Shown: piece by piece, positions 46,511 through 55,750 of the stretch | Layout of the letters: the number at the start of each line of letters is the position of its first letter | Numbering within the stretch: the first letter of the stretch is position 1 | From: Kallotenue papyrolyticum | GTDB taxonomy: Bacteria > Chloroflexota > Chloroflexia > Chloroflexales > Kallotenuaceae | Length of the DNA stretch: 64,000 nt | NCBI RefSeq assembly: GCF_000526415.1 | Contig: NZ_JAGA01000002.1 | Location: 1,108,001 to 1,172,000 of the forward strand | Reading direction: 5' to 3' | The notes under the pieces: generated by a model | What the model was told of the DNA's origin: nothing | Database searches by the model: none | The model's input: only the letters and a program-made list of their open reading frames with translations | Made by a program: the position numbers and the translations under genes

Positions 46511-47008
46511 CCCTGCCCAGCACGGGCATCCGCCTCGGCGTGAGGCAGGCGCGCGGGGACAGGCCATCACCGTCGGCGGGTTGAACCGCGCCCAGGGGCA
46601 GCCCGCCGAACTGGCTCGCTTGAGCAGCGCGCGCACGGCCCCTGCCAGGGGATTGACGCGCGCAGGGCAACACTTTATACTGGCTTCGCCGCGTGAGCGA
46701 AGGGAGTTACGGATCCTCGGTGGGGCTGCGAAAGGAGTAGATTGCTGTCTCGGATGGTAGGGTAGGTGGTTGGTATCCTCGCCTCAGGTACGACGAGTGC
46801 TTACTATCGAGTATTTTGGCTAGACATTGCCAAAATCGAGGTCAACTCGATCAAGAGCAACATCGCATGGTCGTGGAACGGATCTTGTATAATGTCATCA
46901 AGCCATTCAGCTCAGTAGACTTTCCGAACCGGAACTGGATGGACCAACCCCTTCCGAGATGCAGGTGCCCCAGTCTCATGCAGTCAAGCAGCCACTTGGG
47001 CAGACGCT
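46511..47008. other. Low-GC intergenic stretch with promoter, no clear gene
   Basis: About 500 bases between the ATL gene and the first degraded cassette gene. It contains the promoter at 46.65 kb and a short CTTCGC/GCGAAG hairpin just after its start. A frame of 86 codons at 46816-47076 has no family resemblance and no ribosome site. I cannot support it as a gene. Confidence 0.45.
46653..46681 (+). promoter_or_regulatory. Strong orphan sigma70 promoter
   Basis: TTGACG, 17-base spacer, TATACT, reading into the attC-like region with no gene in the next 330 bases. Could drive a small RNA or the cassette genes, as an integron cassette promoter does. Confidence 0.65.
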
Positions 47009-47383
47009 ATGTTCGAGCACAAACCCTTCTGCTACCCAACTACAGTCAGGACTCATTACGACAACGTATGGGTTAAGGGAGGGCCAACTGGTGTACTAAC
47101 CGGAGTAGTAGATAGAACGTGGGTAGAATATATCAACCCCACGACCTGTCTGCTCCTCCATTATCGCACCCAGCTAGTCAGAGTTACTGGTTGATCAGGT
47201 AATGGTTGTGGCTGCGGTACCATCGCGGCTACAACGCTCCTTCTTGCTAAACTTATAAAGAAGATTACGGATACGAAGATTAGAACGATCAATCTACTGG
47301 GCGATTATACTGGGACATTCTTCGCGCTTGTTGCGATCACAGGCATAGCTTGGGGGCTTTTTACAGCAGTACGTAGGCTGTAA
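47009..47383 (+). pseudogene. Possible cassette gene interrupted by an in-frame TGA
   Basis: A frame of 124 codons from ATG 47009 to TAA 47381 with one TGA at 47192. The part after the TGA ends in a convincing membrane helix (TGTFFALVAITGIAWGLFTAV) plus RRL. The stop lies 30 bases before attC-like site 1, where a cassette gene normally ends. No family recognised. It could be two overlapping non-genes. Confidence 0.35.
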
Positions 47384-47413
47384 ATCGGTCATCGCAGGCG
47401 AGGGTTGCCACAC

Positions 47414-47530
47414 AACAAGGCGCTGCACCTGACGCCCGGGAATGTGGCGTTGATTAGCGTCAAATCCGTGCTTCAATCGCGTGGGAGTTCGCATTGCTGT
47501 GGTCATAGGGCGCAAGTGAGCTTAGCCGTT
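47414..47530 (+). repeat. attC-like recombination site 1
   Basis: 117 nt between AAC and GTT ends. 5' arm CACAAC-AAGGC-GCTGCACCTGACGCC pairs with 3' arm GGGCGCAAGTGAGC-TTAGCC-GTTGGG: GCT(G)CACCTG(A)CGCC against GCTCACTTGCGCC, with an extra unpaired G as in integron attC L'' boxes. Shares both ends (AACAAGGCGCTG and GGCGCAAGT-AGC) with the site at 47774. Confidence 0.65.
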
Positions 47531-47577
47531 GGGGGGCTGACCTCAGGCCCGAAATGGATTGCAAGTGATGTAAAACG

Positions 47578-47734
47578 ACAAATTTTCCAGAAATTTTGTC
47601 TCCTGAACAGGTGGCTAAATATCTCCGTAGCCGATGTTGTTCTGAGATGTCTTGAGAAACGCAAGCTTCCTGGTGTAAAGATCGGTAATACTTGGCGTAT
47701 ACGGCGAGCTATGCTGGATCAATGGCTAGACTGA
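47578..47734 (+). pseudogene. Excisionase-type helix-turn-helix gene, frameshifted
   Basis: The C-terminal part CLEKRKLPGVKIGNTWRIRRAMLDQWLD is a typical MerR-like excisionase-family wing. The matching N-terminal helix, LSPEQVAKYLRSR, is present just upstream but in another frame (47596 on), and that frame stops soon after. One base gained or lost near 47630 would join them. It lies alone between the two attC-like sites, ending 40 bases before site 2. Confidence 0.55.
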
Positions 47735-47773
47735 TTGGAGCGGGATCATCTGTATCAATCAGAGAACTGGCCG

Positions 47774-47891
47774 AACAAGGCGCTGTAGGTGCCGCCTTGT
47801 AGCCGAGTAAAGTTCTATCAGCATGGTCAGGCGCTGAGTCGCGTCATGGGGCGTCTGGTTCATATCGGCGGCGCAAGTAAGCCTGATCGTT
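47774..47891 (+). repeat. attC-like recombination site 2
   Basis: 118 nt. Ends CCGAAC and GTTCGG are exactly complementary, unlike site 1 (CACAAC/GTTGGG), so the terminal pairs covary. The inner arm changes GCTGCA to GCTGTA while the opposite arm changes TGAGC to TAAGC, a compensated C-G to T-A pair. The middle is not conserved. The defence-type gene starts 40 bases downstream. Confidence 0.65.
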
Positions 47892-47930
47892 CGGTGCCTC
47901 GCAATACAGCCAATCCGAGGGTGGTGCTCA

Positions 47931-50900
47931 ATGGATGAACCTCAGTCAATAGACCTAGATCTGGAACGTCGTCGCATCGTCGATGCCGCTTGCGATGTAT
48001 GGATCCGCCGGCTCATCGACTACTCGCGAGCGAACTCTCTTCTCTTCTACCGCCCCCTCAAGGTCGGCACCCTCGACCTGACTGCGGAGACGGAGGCCGT
48101 GGGCCATCTGCTGGCAGGCGACAAACTCACGGTTGAGGCACTGACCTCGGTAGGCCGGTATTCGGAGAGCCCTGATCCAGTAGTGGTACGTGCTCGTCAT
48201 GAAGCCGAAAGGCGCCAGAAGGCCCGAAGCGCGCTCGTTGCGCTCCAGCGCAAGGCATTGAGCAACCTTGAGGAAAAAGGTATCGAGACGCTGCACCTCG
48301 CAATGGGGTTGGCTACATGGCCCGCGGCTGATGGTGGGCGGCCGTACGATGCCCCCGTGCTGCTATTGCCAGCCCGTATCGAGGCACGCGGTCGGGCGGG
48401 CGACGATCTGCGCCTCTCAGTGGTAGGCGAACCGCACGTAAACCCGGTGCTGCTGTATGTGCTCGAGGAGCATTACGCGATCCATATCAATGCGTCCGTG
48501 GTGCTAAGCGAGTGCGGCGGTGAAGATGAAGCGGGACAGTGGCGCATCGACCCAGAGAAAGTTTTTGAGCGTATTGAGCGCGCGACCACAAGCGTACCGG
48601 GCTTCAGAATAACACAGCGTGTGATCGTGGCCAACTTTCAGTTCACGAAGATGGCTATGGTCGAGGATCTCAAGAAGAACGGCGCAACGATAGCTTCGAG
48701 TGCTATCGTTGCGGCCATTGCCGGTCATCGACTTTCACGGCAGAAGCTGGCTCAGGCGGCGGTTAACATCGAGCTAGCCCAGCTCGATGAGCGCCCCGTG
48801 TCCGACGACTACCTGGTGCTTGATGCGGACTCTACGCAGCACCGTGCCATCGTGCTGGTTGCCAGAGGGCAGAACGGTGTCATCCAAGGTCCGCCGGGAA
48901 CCGGCAAGAGCCAGACGATCTCAAACCTCATCGCACAGAGCATAGCCGAAGGGCGCCGCGTTCTGTTTGTCGCAGAGAAGCGCGCGGCCCTTGATGCGGT
49001 CATCAAGCGGCTGAGCCATCCGGATGTGGGGCTCGGGCATCTGGTGCTCGATCTGCACGGCGCATCCGTGTCGCGTAGGGAGGTAATGGCGCGGCTTGCA
49101 TATACTTTGGAGCAGATACGTCATACGCCATCCGTTGACGGTGCCGAAGCGGTTCACCGGGAGTGCGAGGCTTGGCGCAAGCTCCTGAACGAACACGCAC
49201 GTCGGGTGAACTCGATTCGCCAACCGACCGGACTTTCTGTGTACCAAATGGTGGGTAGACTGCTCCGCTTGCCGGCAGCGGCGAAGTCCGCGCTTCGCCT
49301 TCGCGGCGAGACACTGGTCGCATTGACGGCTGAGCGCGTAGCCGCAGTCAACCAGTGGATCCTCGAGAGTGCCGCCAATGGGACTCTCTTCCTCGGCATC
49401 GATCCCTCGCCATGGAACAATGCGGATATCAAGGATGGACAGCGCGCACAGGCAGCCCTCGACCTGGCTACCAAAGCGGCTAATGAGCTTTGGCCCGAGT
49501 TTGAGCGACGTCTCCAACAGGTAGCGACGCAGCTTGGTGTTCGGCCACCGAGTACGCTCGGTGAGACTGCTTCGTTCCTAGCCGTTCTCTGCGATGCCCG
49601 AAGTATTCGCCAGCGGTACCGCACCGAGCTCTTCTCATCGCAGCCGGGCGATTTGGCGCGGGCACTCGAGCCTGCGAAGGGTGGTCGGATCGCCCGCTCC
49701 TGGGCATTCCTGTGGAACGCCACATACCAAGACGCGCGAAAACGCTTGCTCGAACTGCGAGAGGCACCAGCATCGACCAGTCTGCTGCGGCAGGAGGCGT
49801 TGCAGGCGGAGGATGTCCTTCGCCGCTGGCAAGCCCTTGCCCCAGCCTCTCCGACGCCGGTTGAGGCAGATGCCGAGATAGAACTCATTGCTGCGTTTAG
49901 CGCCCTCAACGAGGCGATAAAGAACCTTGGAGCCATGACGGAAGCAGGGCTGTTCGACGACTTGCAGCTTTCGGAGGTGGCTTCGTGGTTGCGTACGCTG
50001 GCAACTGATCGACAGACACCGTTCCGCTTGCCAGGCATGTATAATCTTCGCTCACGCTTCGCCGAAGCAGGGCTCGGCGGTTTTGTGGATGACCTTCGCA
50101 AGCATCGGGTGGCTGCCGAGCACTGGTTGGCGCGATTCGAGTACATCTGGCTTTCTTCGGCGCTGGAGCACGTGTTTGCATCTGATCCAGCGCTCGCTTC
50201 ATTCAATAGCCGCGCTCATGAGCAGGTTATCGAGCAGTTTAGGCGTCTGGATCGTGAACGTGTTCGTCTTGCGGCCCAGCGCGTGCGTAGACTCCATGCC
50301 GAACGTGCGATCGAGGCGATGAACCGGCACTTCGACCAGGCAGATCTGGTTCGGAAAGAGGCGGCTAAGAAGGCACGGCATATTCCGCTGCGCGAATTGC
50401 TAGCCCGTGCACCTGATGTTCTCATGCGGATTGCACCCTGCTGGGTCGCAAGTCCACTGTCCGTCAGTCAGTTGTTGGACGGCGGCAAGCGGCATTTCGA
50501 TATCGTGATCTTCGATGAGGCGAGTCAGATCCTGCAAGAAGAGGCCATCCCGGCGCTCTACCGTGCAGAACAGGTGGTGGTGGCCGGCGACCGACACCAA
50601 TTGCCGCCCACGACGTTCTTTGTGACGGCTATCGAAGGCGAAGACGAAATCCTCGATGACGGCGATGAGGTGCGCAGCGTCGGGGTGACCGCAGCAATTG
50701 GTGGCTTTGAGAGTCTACTGGATACACTGCAAGCCTTCCTGCCGAACTGGCTCTTGGAGTGGCACTACCGTAGCGAGGACGAGCGGCTCATCACGTTTAG
50801 CAACACCTACGTGTACGCAGGACGGCTTGTAACCTTTCCAAGCGCGCGTGGCCACGAGGCAATCCGGCATATTCTCGTACCACACGACTCGTCATTAGGT

Positions 50901-52070
50901 GGACAGGAGGAAAGCGCATCGCGTGAGGTCGAGGAAGTTGTCCGTCAGGTGATCCTGCACGCAGAAACGCGGCCGCACGAATCGCTTGGTGTTATCACGA
51001 TGGGCATCAAGCACGCGAACCGCATCCAGTCGGCCCTGGACCACGCTCTCGATCGCCGGCCCGATCTCGCGGATTTCTTCTCTCTCGATCGTCAAGAGCG
51101 CTTCTTCGTCAAGAACCTGGAGACCGTGCAGGGCGATGAGCGTGACGCTATTATCCTGTCGATCGGCTATGGTAGGGCCGCGAATGGCGATCTGCCGCAC
51201 CGCTTTGGTCCACTCGCTCAGGACGTCGGCTACCGCCGCCTTAACGTTGCCATCACTCGGGCAAAGCGCCGCATGTGTGTCATCAGCTCCTTCTCGCACG
51301 ACGAGATCGACCTGGACCGCTCCGGGGGTCGAGGCGTACAACTGCTCAAAGCGTTTCTGGCGTATGCCGCCAGTGGAGGCACGCGTCTTTCTGATGACGA
51401 GCGCGCAGGAGAAAGTAGTCTCAATGCATTTGAGGCCGACGTCCATGACGCCCTGGAGGCCCATGGCATCAAGACGCGCCCACAGTTCGGCGCTTCTCGC
51501 TACCGCATCGACCTGGTTGCAATGCATCCAAAGAAGCCGGGTCGGCCGGTGCTCGCGATCGAATGCGATGGCGCGTCTTACCATTCGAGCGCTACCGCAC
51601 GAGATCGCGATCGACTGCGACAGGAACACCTACAGCGGCTCGGGTGGCGCTTCCACTGCATCTGGTCAACCGACTGGTTCTATCATCGCGAGCAGGAGAT
51701 TGCGCGTGCGATTTCAGCATACCGAGAGGCTGTCCTCTGGGCGGATTCGTTGGACGCTGATCTTGGTCCCGCGCAAGCTGCAAGCTGGTCTCAACCCAAG
51801 AGGCAGGCTCAGCAGCAACCAGTTGCGCGACCGCGCGGTCCACGGCCACACGTGCCGGTGCGTGAGACGATCGACCAGTACAGCGACCGCGAATTGCTGC
51901 AGATCGCCGAGTGGGTCACATCTGACGGACTGCTTCGTACCGACGAGGAACTTATCCGCGAGATCTTTGAGACACTGCCGTTCGAGCGATTAGGCAGCCG
52001 AATAAGAAAGCGCCTCAAGACGGTCGTGGAGATTGTACGGCGACATCAGGGAACTGCAACGGTGCCATGA
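47931..52070 (+). CDS. DUF4011-helicase-nuclease protein, candidate phage defence
   Basis: 1379 residues. N-terminal DUF4011-like region (VWIRRLIDYSRANSLLFYRPL). Split SF1 helicase: Walker A IQGPPGTGKSQTISNL (about residue 319), DEAS at about 861 in FDIVIFDEASQI, GDRHQLPPT, and motif VI RLNVAITRAKRR at about 1106. A DUF559/Vsr-like nuclease follows at about 1165-1257 (FEADVHDALEAHG, RIDLVA, IECDGASYHSS, then RQEHLQRLGWRFHCIWSTDWF). A helical tail (DUF3320-like) completes it. The architecture matches the DUF4011-helicase-Vsr single-gene defence systems (Hhe). GC and codon use are lower than in neighbours. It follows attC-like site 2. Confidence 0.88.
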   Translation: MDEPQSIDLDLERRRIVDAACDVWIRRLIDYSRANSLLFYRPLKVGTLDLTAETEAVGHLLAGDKLTVEALTSVGRYSESPDPVVVRARHEAERRQKARSALVALQRKALSNLEEKGIETLHLAMGLATWPAADGGRPYDAPVLLLPARIEARGRAGDDLRLSVVGEPHVNPVLLYVLEEHYAIHINASVVLSECGGEDEAGQWRIDPEKVFERIERATTSVPGFRITQRVIVANFQFTKMAMVEDLKKNGATIASSAIVAAIAGHRLSRQKLAQAAVNIELAQLDERPVSDDYLVLDADSTQHRAIVLVARGQNGVIQGPPGTGKSQTISNLIAQSIAEGRRVLFVAEKRAALDAVIKRLSHPDVGLGHLVLDLHGASVSRREVMARLAYTLEQIRHTPSVDGAEAVHRECEAWRKLLNEHARRVNSIRQPTGLSVYQMVGRLLRLPAAAKSALRLRGETLVALTAERVAAVNQWILESAANGTLFLGIDPSPWNNADIKDGQRAQAALDLATKAANELWPEFERRLQQVATQLGVRPPSTLGETASFLAVLCDARSIRQRYRTELFSSQPGDLARALEPAKGGRIARSWAFLWNATYQDARKRLLELREAPASTSLLRQEALQAEDVLRRWQALAPASPTPVEADAEIELIAAFSALNEAIKNLGAMTEAGLFDDLQLSEVASWLRTLATDRQTPFRLPGMYNLRSRFAEAGLGGFVDDLRKHRVAAEHWLARFEYIWLSSALEHVFASDPALASFNSRAHEQVIEQFRRLDRERVRLAAQRVRRLHAERAIEAMNRHFDQADLVRKEAAKKARHIPLRELLARAPDVLMRIAPCWVASPLSVSQLLDGGKRHFDIVIFDEASQILQEEAIPALYRAEQVVVAGDRHQLPPTTFFVTAIEGEDEILDDGDEVRSVGVTAAIGGFESLLDTLQAFLPNWLLEWHYRSEDERLITFSNTYVYAGRLVTFPSARGHEAIRHILVPHDSSLGGQEESASREVEEVVRQVILHAETRPHESLGVITMGIKHANRIQSALDHALDRRPDLADFFSLDRQERFFVKNLETVQGDERDAIILSIGYGRAANGDLPHRFGPLAQDVGYRRLNVAITRAKRRMCVISSFSHDEIDLDRSGGRGVQLLKAFLAYAASGGTRLSDDERAGESSLNAFEADVHDALEAHGIKTRPQFGASRYRIDLVAMHPKKPGRPVLAIECDGASYHSSATARDRDRLRQEHLQRLGWRFHCIWSTDWFYHREQEIARAISAYREAVLWADSLDADLGPAQAASWSQPKRQAQQQPVARPRGPRPHVPVRETIDQYSDRELLQIAEWVTSDGLLRTDEELIREIFETLPFERLGSRIRKRLKTVVEIVRRHQGTATVP

Positions 52071-52300
52071 GGGGCACGCTTACCGGGCGCCTCACAACCG
52101 GTTACAGCGGACGGTGCTCGGCGCCCTCGATTGTGCGTCTCTGGCTCCGCGATCTCAGCCAGCCTGTAGAAGCTCCGCCATGGGCTAAAGAGATGTGGGT
52201 TTCGGCGGTAAAATAGGTTGATCTAACACCTGCTGATCCGGTTGCAGCGACGAGTGCAGCACCACTTCGCCTACCTGTTACAGGCAGCCCCGACAGAGAG

Positions 52301-54286
52301 TCAGGGCTGCGCGCGTCGGCGGCGTTGGGCCAGCTCGACAAAGTAGCTCAGGATCTGCGGATTGCTCATCGCGTCGGGATTGGCCGCCTTCTCCGGCGGC
52401 ACGCCCATGAAGATCTTCTTGATCGGCACTTCCAGCTTCTTGCCGTTGAGCGTGCGCGGTACCTCCGGGATCTGAAAGATGTCGTCGGGCACGTGCCGCG
52501 GCGAGAGCGCTTCGCGGATCGTGCGTTTGATGCGTTCGCGCAGCTCCTGGTCGAGCTGCGCGCCCTCGCGCAGCACCACAAACAGCGCCAGGTAGGGCTC
52601 GCCGCCTAGCCCTTCCAGGTCGATCACTAGGCTGTCCAGTACCTCGGGGACGCCCTCGACGACGCGGTAGAACTCGCTGGTGCCCATGCGAATGCCCATG
52701 CGGTTGATGGTCGAGTCGGAACGCCCATAGATCACTGCCGTGCCGCGCCGTGTGATCTTGATCCAGTCGCCGTGACGCCACACGCCCGGATACATCTCGA
52801 AGTAGCTTTCGCGGTAGCGCCGGTAGTCGGGATCGTTCCAGAAGTAGATCGGCATGGAGGGCATCGGCGCGGTGATCACCAGTTCGCCTACCTGCTCGAT
52901 CACTGGCCGGCCGGCTTCGTCGAAGGCCTGCACCGCCGCGCCCAGGCAACGACACTGCAATTCGCCGGCATAGACCGGCAGCAGCGGACAACCGCCGACA
53001 AAGGCGGTGCACAGATCGGTGCCGCCGCTGACCGAGGCCAGCCACAGGTCGCGCTTGACGTGCTGGTAGGCCCACACAAAGCCCTCGGGCGGCAGGGGCG
53101 AGCCGGTCGAGCCCATGCTGCGCAGGCGGCTGAGGTCGTACTGACGCGCCGGTTCCAGGCCGGCCTTCATGCACGCGCCGATGTAGGCCGCGCTGGTGCC
53201 GAACAGGGTCATTCCCGTCTCCTGCGCGAAGCGCCACAGCACCCCCAGGTCGGGATAGGCCGGGCTGCCGTCGTAGAGCAGGATCGTCGCGCCGACCAGC
53301 AGGCCGCTGACCAGGTAGTTCCACATCATCCAGCCGGTGGTGGTGAACCAGAAGAAGCGATCGCCCGGCTTGAGATCGTGGTGCAGCGCCAGCATTTTGA
53401 AGTGTTCCAGCAGAATGCCGCCCTGGCTGTGCACGATCGGTTTGGGCAGACCGGTGGTGCCCGACGAATACAGGATCCAGAGCGGATGCATGAACGGCAC
53501 CGGCTCGCAGCGCAGCGGCGCGTCGTGCTGCAACAGCTCAGACCAGAGTAACGCCCGCTCGAGGCCGGCGGCGTTGCTCTGTGCATCGAGATAGGGGATC
53601 AGCACCGTGCGCTCCAGCGTGGGCAGCGCGCGCTGGATCTCGGCGACCACCGCGCGCCGGTCGTGGGCCTTGCCGCCGTAGCGGTAGCCATCCACCGCGA
53701 AGAGCACCTTGGGCTCGATCTGCTTGAAGCGATCGATCACGCTCGGACTGCCGAAGTCGGGCGAGCAGCTCGACCAGATCGCGCCCAGGCTGGCAGTGGC
53801 CAGCAGCGCCACCACGGCGTGCGGCGTGTTGGGCAGGTAGCCGACCACGCGATCGCCGGGGCGGACGCCCAGCTCGCGTAGCGCCGCTGCCACCGCGGCC
53901 ACCTGCCGCTCCAGCTCGTCCCAGCCAATCGCGGTCAATGGCTGCGTCTCGGACTGGAACAGGATCGCGGGATGGTCTGCGCGTTTGGCGCGGAAGATAT
54001 GCTCGGTGTAGTTGAGCTGCGCGCCGGGGAACCACTCTGCGCCCGGCATCGCGGCGCGCGGCAGCACTGCCGTGTAGGGCGTGGCAGACCGAATCGCAAA
54101 GAAGTCCCAGAGCGAGGCCCAAAAGCCGGGCAGGTCGCTGACCGACCATTCCCACAGCGCTGCGTAGGTGTCGTAGGCGCGACCCTGCCGCTCGGCCAGC
54201 CAGCGCATGTAGCGTCGCAGCTCGGAGCCGTCGCTCAGCGTGGGCGAGGGTTCCCACAGCAGCGTGCCTTCGGTGATCGTGGACAT
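52301..54286 (-). CDS. Acetoacetate-CoA ligase
   Basis: 661 residues, acyl-adenylate-forming enzyme. ATP site YSSGTTGLPKPIVHSQGG, SVSGGTDLCTAF, GRSDSTINRMGIRMG, and the C-terminal catalytic Lys region VPRTLNGKKLEVPIKKI. Length and the N-terminal PGAEWFPGAQLNYTEH fit acetoacetyl-CoA synthetase rather than acetyl-CoA synthetase. It activates acetoacetate, for example from PHB or ketone-body turnover. ATG 54286 follows GGGGAGGAC. Confidence 0.9.
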   Translation of the reverse strand: MSTITEGTLLWEPSPTLSDGSELRRYMRWLAERQGRAYDTYAALWEWSVSDLPGFWASLWDFFAIRSATPYTAVLPRAAMPGAEWFPGAQLNYTEHIFRAKRADHPAILFQSETQPLTAIGWDELERQVAAVAAALRELGVRPGDRVVGYLPNTPHAVVALLATASLGAIWSSCSPDFGSPSVIDRFKQIEPKVLFAVDGYRYGGKAHDRRAVVAEIQRALPTLERTVLIPYLDAQSNAAGLERALLWSELLQHDAPLRCEPVPFMHPLWILYSSGTTGLPKPIVHSQGGILLEHFKMLALHHDLKPGDRFFWFTTTGWMMWNYLVSGLLVGATILLYDGSPAYPDLGVLWRFAQETGMTLFGTSAAYIGACMKAGLEPARQYDLSRLRSMGSTGSPLPPEGFVWAYQHVKRDLWLASVSGGTDLCTAFVGGCPLLPVYAGELQCRCLGAAVQAFDEAGRPVIEQVGELVITAPMPSMPIYFWNDPDYRRYRESYFEMYPGVWRHGDWIKITRRGTAVIYGRSDSTINRMGIRMGTSEFYRVVEGVPEVLDSLVIDLEGLGGEPYLALFVVLREGAQLDQELRERIKRTIREALSPRHVPDDIFQIPEVPRTLNGKKLEVPIKKIFMGVPPEKAANPDAMSNPQILSYFVELAQRRRRAQP

Positions 54287-54416
54287 CCTTGTCCTCCCCA
54301 GCATGAAGTGCAGCGCTACGATAGCACGAGTGTCCCCGGCGCGTCAACGACACCAAGCCGGCACTCGCCGCGATCCAGGCTGGCCGCCGATGGCGCCCGT
54401 CGCGCTGCGGTCGCAC

Positions 54417-55631
54417 TCATGGCGACAGCGGCCGTGCAGCGTCACGCAGCACGGCGGGATCGACCTCGCGCTGCTCGCGGATCGCCTGTTGCGCGAACTC
54501 GCGCTCCTCTTCGGGCCGGTTCAGCACAAAGGCCGCCACCAGCCGCCGTTCCTTGAGCCACCACACGCTCAGGCTCTTGGCCTGTGGATCGCCGCGCTGG
54601 ACCGCCGCGTCGGCCAGGCTGGTGTCGCCCCAGAACTCCCACGACAGGTCGAATTCATCGGAGAAGAAGTAGGGCACATGCACAAAGGGCGTGCGCTCGC
54701 CGAGCATGCGCCGCGCCGCGTGCTGGCCCTGGCTCACGGCGTTGTCCCAGTGCTCGACGCGGCGGCGCGTGCCGAAGAGCGCATCCTGATAATTGGCGAC
54801 ATCGCCGGCGGCGTACACATCGGGCAGGTTGGTTTCCAGGTACTCGTTGACCAGAATGCCGTTTTCGATGTGCAACGCGCTGCCGTCGAACAGCGCGGTC
54901 GCCGGCGCGACGCCGATGCCGGCAACCACCAGCTCGGCGGGCAGCTCACGGCCATCCGCCAACTGCACCAGCTCCAGCCGCTCGGTGCCGTGGAAGGCCG
55001 TGGCGCGGCTACCGCTCAGGATCGTCACACCGCGGGCACGGTAGTAGTCTTCGAAGAAGCGCGACAGCTCAGGTGTGAACAGGCGTTGCCAGACGCGCTC
55101 ATCGGGAAAGAGCATGGTCGTGGCCAGGCCCTGGCTCTGCAGCACGGCGCTGACCTCCATGCCGATAAAGCCGGAGCCGAGCACCACCGCGCGCCGGGCC
55201 TGCTGATAGGCCGCACGGATGCGGCGTGCATCGTCCACACTGCGCAGATAGAAGACCTCAGCACGCTCGGCGCCGGGCAGATCCAACCGCCGTGGCTGAG
55301 CGCCCGTCGCGATCAGCAACTGTTCGAAGCCGATCGGCTCGCCCACGACGGGGATCAGGCGGCGCGTCTCTAGATCCACCGCGCGTACCGGTGTGTTGAG
55401 CAGCACGCGGATACCGTGGTCGCGGTAGAAGGCCGCATCGTTGATCAGGATGCCGGCTTCGTCTTCCTGGCCCGCCAGAAAGCCCTTGGAGAGCGGCGGA
55501 CGCTCGTAGGGCAGCGTCGCTTCGGCGGAGACGATCGCCACCTGCCCACCGGCGCCGCGTTCAGCAAAGACCTTGGCGGCATAGCCCGCCACCATCCCGC
55601 CGCCCAGAATGACGTAGCGGTAGCGCTCCAT
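54417..55631 (-). CDS. FAD-dependent NAD(P)H-ferredoxin/AIF-like reductase
   Basis: 404 residues. FAD site YVILGGGMVAGYAA, NAD(P) site AVVLGSGFIGMEVSAVL, second FAD motif VYAAGDVANY, and a C-terminal reductase domain (about 315-404). PPLSKGFL and ATGAQPRRL are the rubredoxin/ferredoxin reductase family patterns. The partner oxygenase or ferredoxin is not adjacent. Divergent from the pterin cluster. Confidence 0.88.
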   Translation of the reverse strand: MERYRYVILGGGMVAGYAAKVFAERGAGGQVAIVSAEATLPYERPPLSKGFLAGQEDEAGILINDAAFYRDHGIRVLLNTPVRAVDLETRRLIPVVGEPIGFEQLLIATGAQPRRLDLPGAERAEVFYLRSVDDARRIRAAYQQARRAVVLGSGFIGMEVSAVLQSQGLATTMLFPDERVWQRLFTPELSRFFEDYYRARGVTILSGSRATAFHGTERLELVQLADGRELPAELVVAGIGVAPATALFDGSALHIENGILVNEYLETNLPDVYAAGDVANYQDALFGTRRRVEHWDNAVSQGQHAARRMLGERTPFVHVPYFFSDEFDLSWEFWGDTSLADAAVQRGDPQAKSLSVWWLKERRLVAAFVLNRPEEEREFAQQAIREQREVDPAVLRDAARPLSP

Positions 55632-55750
55632 AGCCTGCTCCTTTCCTTGCTACTACTGTAGCACGATCACTCGGACGTGACGCCGCGGGTGGATGCTGGT
55701 ACGATGATTGAAGAGCATGCGCAGAGCAGCAGTGGCTGCGAGGATGATCT

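Noticed and set aside
47192-47194. Selenocysteine codon in the interrupted cassette gene
   Set aside because: There is no SECIS-like hairpin just after the TGA and no selenoprotein motif. Pseudogene or chance frame is simpler.
52071-52300. A third attC-like site after the DUF4011 gene
   Set aside because: CACAAC at 52096 and GGTTG near 52240 are there, but the shared arms AACAAGGCGCTG and GGCGCAAGT are absent and no long pairing is seen.
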